DNA from: Alkalibacterium sp. MB6 | GTDB lineage: Bacteria > Bacillota > Bacilli > Lactobacillales > Carnobacteriaceae_A | Assembly (NCBI RefSeq): GCF_009935905.1 | Contig: NZ_PREX01000001.1 | Coordinates: forward strand, 124,001-188,000 | Reading direction: 5' to 3' | Length of the DNA stretch: 64,000 nt | Shown: one piece after another, positions 57,728 to 64,000 of the stretch | Position numbering within the stretch: position 1 is the stretch's first letter | Layout of the letters: each line of letters starts with the position of its first letter | Position numbers and translations under genes: made by a program | Notes under the pieces: model-generated | The model's input: the letters and a program-made list of their open reading frames with translations, nothing else | Told to the model about the DNA's origin: nothing | Database searches by the model: none

Positions 57728-58747
57728 CTACTCCTCCTCCGTTTTTAATTCCCATTCACCATCCGGAAGAATGGTCAGTGACAGAGTGCCAAAGGTATCC
57801 GTTCCATATACAGGAATATCTAAGGCTTCCAACCGGTCTAATACCTCTTGATGTGGATGCCCATATGAATTATCTTGCCCAGCCTGATAAAAGGCCACAG
57901 CTGGATCCACTGCTTCAATCCATTCCATTCCTGCGCTGTATCTTGAGCCGTGGTGTCCAATCATCATAATATCTGCACTCACAGCATATGGTCTCTCATG
58001 AGCAATCTCAGCTTCTATCGACGCATCAATGTCCCCGGTTTGAATAAATTGGGTATCTCCTATAGACAGTCTCGTCGCGATAGATTCATCGTTTTGATTG
58101 CTTTCAGTGGCGTCTTGTTGAGGATGAAGCACATCAATGGTAAATGCTCCTTTAGTATACGTTTCCCCTCGCTTTGCTTCCACATAAGTCACATTTGAAG
58201 CTAATAACGCATCCAAGACACGTGTATAAGTCTGTGATGTGTGGTCCATTCCGTTCATCCACACTTCTCCCACTTGAAAATACTCGAGAACCAATTCCCC
58301 ATTTCCAATATGGTCGGCATCATTATGGGTGAAAATTAGTAAGTCGATTTTACCTCCTACTCCAATTTCATCATTTAAGTAGGTAATAATTCGCTTCTCG
58401 CTATCATCAAATCGACCCGTATCAATAAGTATCGTTGTACCATCATACCCTTTTAGTAGCATGGACGATCCTTGTCCCACATCAAATACTCGGATATCAA
58501 CTACATACTCTTCTTCACTAGGATCAAAGTCGACTGTATTTGACCACTGTCTAATCGAGTGGACGATCTGATCCCACCGTGCTTCTAAGCCATCAAATGG
58601 AAGGTCATATCGTTCGACTAACAAGCCTAAGAAAAATGCAGCTACAACAACCAATACTGTTTTTAAAAGGGAATGGTTCCCTTTCTGCCCACTCGGTCTT
58701 TTCTTAGAGGCAGTCCTTTTATAAGGTGTCTTTCTTTTTCTATTCAC
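57728..58747 (-). CDS. ComEC/Rec2-like metallo-beta-lactamase-fold hydrolase
   Basis: 339-residue protein with a basic cytosolic tail, one membrane helix (about 30-45) and an extracellular MBL domain. Metal motif HNDADHIGN lies near residue 140 and a second histidine block IGHHGSRYS near 258. It resembles the C-terminal domain of the DNA-uptake channel ComEC but has no channel part; secreted nuclease or phosphodiesterase activity is plausible, not shown. GTG start at 58747 behind GAGGGA. Confidence 0.88.
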   Translation of the reverse strand: MNRKRKTPYKRTASKKRPSGQKGNHSLLKTVLVVVAAFFLGLLVERYDLPFDGLEARWDQIVHSIRQWSNTVDFDPSEEEYVVDIRVFDVGQGSSMLLKGYDGTTILIDTGRFDDSEKRIITYLNDEIGVGGKIDLLIFTHNDADHIGNGELVLEYFQVGEVWMNGMDHTSQTYTRVLDALLASNVTYVEAKRGETYTKGAFTIDVLHPQQDATESNQNDESIATRLSIGDTQFIQTGDIDASIEAEIAHERPYAVSADIMMIGHHGSRYSAGMEWIEAVDPAVAFYQAGQDNSYGHPHQEVLDRLEALDIPVYGTDTFGTLSLTILPDGEWELKTEEE

Positions 58748-58748
58748 T

Positions 58749-59654
58749 CTATATCCCTCGCAAATGATTTTTAAGTTCAGTCAAGTCTCCTGGCAGCGGT
58801 GCAATAATCTCAATGGTTACTCCAGAGAAAGGGTGGACAAATCGCACTTTAAAGCAATGCAGCGCTTGTCTATCGATAGCAGGCTGTTCATTTGAATCTT
58901 TATAAAGGGTTTCCCCGACTAAAGGATGACCGATGTGCGCAAAATGAACCCTGATTTGGTGAGTTCGCCCAGTGTGTAACTGAACTTTCAGCTCTGTCGC
59001 TTGTTCATAGTGGTTCTTTACCCAATACTCGGTCATGGACTGTTTTCCCGATTCGTGAACTTTTCGTTTGATAATTGATTCTTCTGAACGACTAATCGGT
59101 TCATCAATAAAACCATGCTTGTCTCTTACATGCCCCTCTGCAAAAGCCACATATTCTCTATGAATTGACTTGTCCTTTAGTAAGGCATCCAAATAAGAGT
59201 GTGCCAAGGTATGTTTGGCAAATATCATAACCCCTGACGTCTCCCGGTCTAGCCTACTGACTACATGTATCGTTTGATGCAAATAGGCTTGCTCTTCAAT
59301 GTATCCTTTGACACGATTGGTCATCGTATCTAAACGGTGCACGGGAGACGGTACTGAAGCAATACCAGCTGGTTTATTCACTAGCAAGTAATGATCGTCT
59401 TCATACAATATAGATATTGGTTTATAAGAGGGGATAAGTGTTTCATTGCTCTCTTCTATAGGCAAAGTGATACTGATGGTGTCCCCTTCTTCCAATTCTG
59501 TTCTCACTCGTGACGCTTGCCCGTTCACTTCGATTCTACCACCTTGGAATTTCACTTTAGCTAGTATGCGTTTTGATATGTTTTTATTTTGTAAAAAAGC
59601 TTTCACTGTAGTTTTTTGCTTTTCTTTTACTACCCATTCTATTTTCATATACAT
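58749..59654 (-). CDS. RluA/RluD family pseudouridine synthase
   Basis: 301-residue pseudouridine synthase with an N-terminal S4-like domain (residues about 15-75) and the catalytic motif VSRLDRETSGVMIFAK near residue 133, with the essential aspartate in RLDRETSG. In Firmicutes such genes (yjbO/rluD) follow nadK and relQ, as here. The RNA target is not determinable. Confidence 0.92.
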   Translation of the reverse strand: MYMKIEWVVKEKQKTTVKAFLQNKNISKRILAKVKFQGGRIEVNGQASRVRTELEEGDTISITLPIEESNETLIPSYKPISILYEDDHYLLVNKPAGIASVPSPVHRLDTMTNRVKGYIEEQAYLHQTIHVVSRLDRETSGVMIFAKHTLAHSYLDALLKDKSIHREYVAFAEGHVRDKHGFIDEPISRSEESIIKRKVHESGKQSMTEYWVKNHYEQATELKVQLHTGRTHQIRVHFAHIGHPLVGETLYKDSNEQPAIDRQALHCFKVRFVHPFSGVTIEIIAPLPGDLTELKNHLRGI

Positions 59655-59818
59655 GTCGCTCTATTTAGAGCTCTTGCCTCACAATCTATTTTCCTTTAAC
59701 TAGTTACAATTTATTAGTTTATCATATTTATCTCTTGGTAAATGGAATTAGTCCAAAAAAATTTAAATCCATCAAATGACTAATTGGTTCACTCTATTAT
59801 ACGTCTTTTTCACCGTAT

Positions 59819-59868
59819 TAAAAACCTCCTATATGCAGTCTGTTTAACTGAAATCATAAAGGAGGTTC
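59819..59868 (-). terminator. Terminator between nadK and the rluD-type gene
   Basis: AACCTCCTTTATG pairs with CATATAGGAGGTT and is followed by TTTTAA on the minus strand, so the rluD-type gene is likely to have a separate promoter. Confidence 0.7.
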
Positions 59869-59888
59869 TCATCAGTAACTCGTTTTCT

Positions 59889-60701
59889 TTACTCATTTAG
59901 TTTTGTTTTAGCCCCTAAAAATGCATCTTCTACTCGGTTCCAAAAGTGAGTATGCTGGTAGCGAGCAAATCGAATACGTTCTTTGGCAATTCTAAATTCT
60001 AAATGTTCGACGCCCTCTTCATTAGAAACAAACTGGTCAATTGTTAAAGAAAAATCATCTGTTTCAATGGGTTTAATTTTGATCCACTCGTCAGGGGCAA
60101 TCACCATCGGAGAACTGAGTGTCCGAAAGATACGGTTATTCAAAGAAGCAATTTCAGTTAATTGAAGGGCTTCTAGTCTTGGATGCAAAACAGCACCACC
60201 AATGGATTTATTGTACCCAGTCGATCCTGTTGGTGTGGACACACATAAACCGTCTCCTCTAAAGCGTTCAAATTGCTCTTCTCTTATATAAACGTCCCCT
60301 ACAAAGGTGCCATCTACTCGTTTAATTGTCGCCTCATTGAGAGCCAAAAAGTGTTTAATTTCATTGCTATTACGGTACTTAACCTCAACATCAAGTAAGG
60401 GGTATTCGACAGACTCACCAGTATCTTGCTTTAAACTAGACACGAGCTCGTCTAGAGAGTACTCCCTCCAGTCGGTATAAAAGCCCAGATGACCTGTATG
60501 TACACCGATAAAACGAACACTGTCTAACATATGGGCATATCGGTGGAAAGCAGATAGCAAGGTCCCATCTCCACCTACCGATATGACAATGTCAGGAAAA
60601 CTGGTAACCAGATTGAACGCTTCCTTTTGAAGCATCGTTGTCAATTTTTTAGCTACCTTTTTTGATTCCTCTGTAACGTTGTGTACAATTGCTATATTCA
60701 C
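59889..60701 (-). CDS. nadK: NAD kinase
   Basis: 270-residue enzyme that phosphorylates NAD to NADP. The GGDGT motif lies at 43-47, NEATIKR near 122 and TPTGSTGYNKSIGG near 160. The start is the GTG at 60701, preceded by GGAAAGGA; an earlier GTG six codons upstream overlaps that site. It directly follows relQ. Confidence 0.96.
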   Translation of the reverse strand: MNIAIVHNVTEESKKVAKKLTTMLQKEAFNLVTSFPDIVISVGGDGTLLSAFHRYAHMLDSVRFIGVHTGHLGFYTDWREYSLDELVSSLKQDTGESVEYPLLDVEVKYRNSNEIKHFLALNEATIKRVDGTFVGDVYIREEQFERFRGDGLCVSTPTGSTGYNKSIGGAVLHPRLEALQLTEIASLNNRIFRTLSSPMVIAPDEWIKIKPIETDDFSLTIDQFVSNEEGVEHLEFRIAKERIRFARYQHTHFWNRVEDAFLGAKTKLNE

Positions 60702-60728
60702 TTCATCTGTCCTTTCCACACTAATCTA

Positions 60729-61346
60729 TTAATCTGGAAAACGGTAATTTTCCTGTATATCTTTAATTTCTTCTCGAATAGTAGACATCTCTTCATCAAG
60801 CTGAAAAGCAGATTCTGCAGCTTTTTGAAGACGACCTTTAATAGCCTCCGGAAATTCACCTTGGTATTTATAATTGAGTGAATGTTCAATAGATGCCCAA
60901 AAATTCATCGCCAAAGTTCTGATTTGAATTTCTACTAAGACTACTTTTTCTTCATCTATTAATTGAACGGGATACTCACAGATTAAATGATACGATCTGT
61001 ATCCACTATCTTTTTTATTTGTAATATAGTCCTTTTCATAAACAATGTTTAAGTCTTTCCGCTTCTTTATTATACCAACGACTTGTAGGATATCCTCAAC
61101 AAAGGGACACATAATACGTATACCAGCAAGATCTTCCATTTCTGTTTCCAACTTATCCAATGGGATGCTTCTTGCTTTTGATTTTACCAATATACTATTA
61201 ACAGGTTTCACTCGGCCAGTTATAAACTCAATTGGTCCATGTTCCTTTCTTAATCGGTACATGCCACGCAGGCCCCTAAGTTTAACTTTTAGTTCATCTA
61301 CAGCTTGATTATAAGGTAGCAGGAAAAGTTCCCAGTCTCTATCCAT
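60729..61346 (-). CDS. relQ: Small alarmone synthetase RelQ (SasB/YjbM)
   Basis: 205-residue single-domain (p)ppGpp synthetase without a hydrolase domain. Synthetase motifs include ITGRVKPVNSILVKSKAR (near 41-58), GIRIMCPFVEDI near 75, YRSYHLICEYP near 116 and VEIQIRTLAMNFWASIEH near 137. Tetrameric RelQ enzymes are induced by wall stress in Firmicutes. Adjacent to nadK, as in Bacillus and enterococci. TTGAGGAT precedes the ATG. Confidence 0.95.
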   Translation of the reverse strand: MDRDWELFLLPYNQAVDELKVKLRGLRGMYRLRKEHGPIEFITGRVKPVNSILVKSKARSIPLDKLETEMEDLAGIRIMCPFVEDILQVVGIIKKRKDLNIVYEKDYITNKKDSGYRSYHLICEYPVQLIDEEKVVLVEIQIRTLAMNFWASIEHSLNYKYQGEFPEAIKGRLQKAAESAFQLDEEMSTIREEIKDIQENYRFPD

Positions 61347-61391
61347 ATCCTCAACCTTCTTTGCTTTTTATTAAGCTTCATTCTTGTTAAT

Positions 61392-61400
61392 ATTATACCA
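61392..61400 (-). promoter_or_regulatory. Extended -10 promoter of relQ-nadK
   Basis: TGGTATAAT on the minus strand (TATAAT at 61392-61397), about 45 bases before relQ; the -35 is poor. Confidence 0.65.
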
Positions 61401-61452
61401 TACTCTATCCAATTTTCGCATAATACTGATTAACAGTGAAGGGACGTTTAAT

Positions 61453-62037
61453 ATGGAACACGAATTAGAAATTGAATTCAAGAATATGCTGATAGAGGCT
61501 GAGTACACTAGCTTGCTTCACTATTTCTTTCAAGAAAACTCTCAGCCAGTCTCCCAGAGAAACACGTACTTCGATACGAAAACCTTATATTTAAAAGAAC
61601 ATCTTTGTGCTTTCAGAATTCGAGAGAAGGACCATTCCGCAGAAATGACATTGAAAACACCTGTAGATGGCCATCATAACGAGTACACTATTCCTCTAGA
61701 TAATAGTGAAGCTGAGGCTTTGATTAAGCAAGGTGCGTTCGAACTGCCTGATCAATTAATAACTGCTTTAAAAGAAGAAGGGATAATGATAGACGAACCA
61801 GTACAAAAAATCGCCCAATTAAAGACCCTCCGTTACGAAAAAAAAGTAAAGACGGGACTCATTGTTTTGGATAAGAGCTGGTATAATGACACGGTTGATT
61901 ATGAATTGGAAGTTGAAGCAGCCACTGTTGAATCAGGCGAGCAATTAATGACTGACTTGTTGTCACAATTTGATATCCCTAAAAGGCCAGCAGAAAAGAA
62001 AATCACACGAGCTTTCTCGGGCAATCTGAACCACTAA
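61453..62037 (+). CDS. yjbK: CYTH-domain protein (YjbK-like)
   Basis: 194-residue CYTH/triphosphate tunnel enzyme with the N-terminal signature HELEIEFKN, which supplies the metal-binding glutamates, and a C-terminal run of basic and acidic strand residues. Family members hydrolyse triphosphates such as PPPi or thiamine triphosphate; this one is uncharacterised. Divergent from relQ, as in Bacillus yjbK/yjbM. The ATG at 61453 follows AAGGGA; upstream in-frame codons overlap the relQ promoter. Confidence 0.9.
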   Translation: MEHELEIEFKNMLIEAEYTSLLHYFFQENSQPVSQRNTYFDTKTLYLKEHLCAFRIREKDHSAEMTLKTPVDGHHNEYTIPLDNSEAEALIKQGAFELPDQLITALKEEGIMIDEPVQKIAQLKTLRYEKKVKTGLIVLDKSWYNDTVDYELEVEAATVESGEQLMTDLLSQFDIPKRPAEKKITRAFSGNLNH

Positions 62038-62047
62038 TGTGTATATT

Positions 62048-62065
62048 TGTGACGGAATTGTCACA
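62048..62065. promoter_or_regulatory. Perfect TGTGAC-N6-GTCACA dyad before spxH
   Basis: Six-base arms are perfectly inverted around six bases, directly after the yjbK-like stop codon and about 175 bases before spxH. The form resembles CRP/FNR-family or Rex-type operators without matching the spacing of either. No T run follows, so it is not a terminator. Confidence 0.45.
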
Positions 62066-62238
62066 CAACCTTAAAATTTATAAGTAAATCTATGCAGATG
62101 ATTACTAAAAGTGATAGTTGTTTGGTAGTCTAGGTATTGTAAAAGAGGAACAAAGAAACATGTTCCCTGGATTTCTCTGTAGATAGAAATTCAATTGAAA
62201 CGAAACAAAACAAAATAAATTTTAGGTGTGTGCTTATT

Positions 62239-62862
62239 ATGTCATTAAATAATGTTATTGAAATTTTCTTATATGTAAACCCACTCGGAAAGCCTTGTTA
62301 TGAAACCGAAAAAATGATTGAATCATTTTCGACTGAAAGAGAAGAAACAGTACGTGTTCGCTTCATCCCACTGTTGAACTTCCACACGATTGGAACAATC
62401 ATGAGAGAGAAAAATGACCCCTCATTAGAAAACAGAAACCAATTATATACAGACTCTTTCCAGACCTCACTTGCTTTCCAAGCTGCTTCCATGCAAGGTA
62501 AGAAAAAAGGCCGAAAATTCTTAATGTCTATCCAAGAAAAAGTGATTCATGAAGGTAAACACGTTTCTAAAGACTTGTTTTTGCAAGTAGCTATAGCAGT
62601 TAAACTCGATATGGAAATGTTCGAAGACGATTTACACTCAGACTTTTCAAAAACGGCCTTCAATAAAGATCAGAAAATTGCTCAGGAAATGGATGTCACT
62701 CAGGCTCCCTCTTGTGTGTTGTACTCCGGAAAAAACTCGACATACGGCTACCGCATTGATGCATCCATAACTAAACACTTGTTACATGGGTTATGCAATC
62801 AAGAGACTGTTTCAACTGATAAGTTCAGTCACAAACACTTATCTTTACTCCAAATGGTTTAA
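62239..62862 (+). CDS. spxH: ClpXP adaptor SpxH (YjbH), DsbA-like
   Basis: 207-residue thioredoxin/DsbA-fold protein that in Bacillus presents Spx to ClpXP. The N-terminal NPLGKPCYETEKM (near 14-26) aligns with the CxxC region but keeps only one cysteine (C20). The remainder, with SFQTSLAFQAASMQGKKKGRKF, is typical. I use the ATG at 62239; a GTG three codons earlier is also possible. It shares the yjbK/relQ/nadK neighbourhood known from Bacillus. Confidence 0.88.
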   Translation: MSLNNVIEIFLYVNPLGKPCYETEKMIESFSTEREETVRVRFIPLLNFHTIGTIMREKNDPSLENRNQLYTDSFQTSLAFQAASMQGKKKGRKFLMSIQEKVIHEGKHVSKDLFLQVAIAVKLDMEMFEDDLHSDFSKTAFNKDQKIAQEMDVTQAPSCVLYSGKNSTYGYRIDASITKHLLHGLCNQETVSTDKFSHKHLSLLQMV

Positions 62863-62882
62863 ACACTCACAAATAAATAAAT

Positions 62883-62921
62883 GGTCCACTACTTAAGAAT
62901 GTCACCTTAAGTAGTGGACCT
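62883..62921. terminator. Bidirectional terminator between spxH and pepF
   Basis: A perfect 15-bp stem, GGTCCACTACTTAAG with its complement and an 8-base loop. Flanks are T-rich on the plus strand and ATTT-repeated on the minus strand. Confidence 0.75.
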
Positions 62922-62927
62922 ATTTTG

Positions 62928-64000
62928 TTAGTTCTCTATTGCTTCTAGTGCTTTTTCTAACTCATTTAGTCTCTCTTCAAAGACCGCCATCGCTCTAACT
63001 AGATAGTCTTTATCCGTCATGTCCACTCCGGCTTTTTTCATCACTTCAATTGGGTAGTCGCTGCTTCCCGCTTTTAAATAGGACAAATAATTGTCTAATG
63101 CCCCATCTTCTTCTTTCAAAATTTTGTCAGCCAATGCCGTTGCTGCACAAAATCCTGTGGAGTATTGATAAACATAATAATTGTAATAGAAGTGAGGAAT
63201 GCGAGCCCATTCATATTGTATCTCTTCGTCTTTTTCAACAGCCTCTCCGTAATATTTTGAATTTAAATTACGGTAGTTTTCGCTTAAATAGTCAGCTGTC
63301 AATGGAACCCCTTTAGCTGCTTCTTCATGCATGAAATGTTCAAACTCAGCAAACTGTGTTTGACGGAATACCGTTCCTTTAAAGCCGTCCAGGTAATGAC
63401 TTAGTACATAAGCACGAGCTTTTGGATCAGTTGTTGTCTCTAACAAGTAGTCGGTCAATAAATTCTCATTAGTCGTTGAAGCAATTTCAGCCAAGAAGAT
63501 AGAATAGTTGCCATATACATAGGGTTGGCTGTTACGAGTAAAGTAACTGTGAGCGCTGTGACCTAATTCGTGAACCAGCGTATACAAGTGATTTAAAGAG
63601 TCATGCCAGTTTAATAGAATATATGGATTCGTATCGTATGTTCCAGACGAATAAGCTCCACTGCGTTTGCCTTTGTTTTCAACCACGTCAATCCAGCGGT
63701 CGTTAAAGGCTTTGTCTAAAACAGCTTTGTATTCGTCTCCTAAAGATGCCAACCCTTCATAGGTTTTATCCTTAGCTTCATCATATGAATACTTCAGACT
63801 TGCTTCCCCAGTAATCGGAGTGTATAGGTCGTACATATGCAATTCATTTAACTTCAGGGATTTCTTTCTTAATTCCATATAACGGTGCAGTAATGGCAAA
63901 TGTTCATTCACCACTTCAATTAACGTATCATGAACGGCCTCTGATATATGGTTATTGCTTAACGCACTTTCTCTGGCAGATTTAAAGTTGTGTACTTTAG
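62928..64000 (-). CDS. pepF: Oligoendopeptidase F (PepF/M3 family), partial, 5' end beyond window
   Basis: The C-terminal 357 or so residues of an M3B zinc endopeptidase of about 600 residues. The zinc motif HELGHSAH and downstream glutamate in [15 protein letters not shown] are intact, along with [20 protein letters not shown] and [16 protein letters not shown]. It degrades 6-18-residue peptides in the cytosol and is often close to spxH. The frame stays open to the right edge. Confidence 0.95.
   Translation of the reverse strand, partial: KVHNFKSARESALSNNHISEAVHDTLIEVVNEHLPLLHRYMELRKKSLKLNELHMYDLYTPITGEASLKYSYDEAKDKTYEGLASLGDEYKAVLDKAFNDRWIDVVENKGKRSGAYSSGTYDTNPYILLNWHDSLNHLYTLVHELGHSAHSYFTRNSQPYVYGNYSIFLAEIASTTNENLLTDYLLETTTDPKARAYVLSHYLDGFKGTVFRQTQFAEFEHFMHEEAAKGVPLTADYLSENYRNLNSKYYGEAVEKDEEIQYEWARIPHFYYNYYVYQYSTGFCAATALADKILKEEDGALDNYLSYLKAGSSDYPIEVMKKAGVDMTDKDYLVRAMAVFEERLNELEKALEAIEN

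Overview
The window looks like ordinary chromosomal backbone of a low-GC Gram-positive bacterium of the order Lactobacillales, most like the Carnobacteriaceae (Alkalibacterium/Marinilactibacillus/Carnobacterium type). This placement is inferred from gene content and order: a dcw cluster preceded by rpmF and a DUF3397 gene, ClpE under CtsR-type sites, EzrA, RelQ next to NAD kinase, T-box leaders on tRNA synthetase genes, and Fur/CtsR/CcpA-type sites. I saw no tRNA or rRNA gene, insertion sequence, prophage or CRISPR array. Nearly all genes are on the minus strand; the few plus-strand genes are msrC, xpaC-telA-glsB, clpE, a GNAT gene, a CYTH gene and spxH.

Layout, read left to right although most transcription runs right to left: 1-10.6 kb, mreB (cut by the edge), a cold-shock gene with its own promoter and terminator, radC, a HAD phosphatase, valS with a T-box leader, tpx, thiI with its cysteine desulfurase, and ezrA. 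10.6-14.7 kb, free methionine sulfoxide reductase, rpsD with a long leader, a bacterial eRF1-like (baeRF) protein, a hexapeptide acetyltransferase and a DUF1054 protein. 14.7-18.1 kb, a Fur-controlled siderophore ABC operon whose second permease gene is wrecked by an internal deletion. 18.1-22.5 kb, mtnN, a small basic membrane protein, nudF, xpaC-telA, glsB and a second csp gene.

22.7-39.7 kb is the division and cell-wall cluster: mraZ, rsmH, ftsL, a PASTA-bearing class B PBP, mraY, murD, murG, divIB, ftsA, ftsZ, sepF, yggT, ylmH, divIVA, then ileS with a T-box leader. murE, murC and ftsW are absent from it, and terminator-like hairpins lie between mraY and murD. 39.8-46.9 kb is a ribosome/tRNA/NAD set: DUF3397, rpmF, yceD, tmcAL, a methyltransferase, rsfS, yqeK, nadD, yhbY, yqeH, yqeG. 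47-53 kb holds ykuJ-like and ykwC-like genes, ptsHI behind a cre-like promoter, and clpE. 53-64 kb holds a SleB-type wall hydrolase, prfC, an AI-2E family permease, a GNAT gene, a DUF3006/metallo-beta-lactamase pair, an rluD-type gene, nadK and relQ, divergent CYTH and spxH genes, and pepF (cut by the edge).

I did not find a clearly new multigene system. The most notable points are the deletion-scarred siderophore permease, a Tpx lacking its resolving cysteine, an eRF1-like protein with two GGQ tripeptides, internal terminators in the dcw cluster, a nested inverted repeat near 14.8 kb, and a perfect dyad before spxH.
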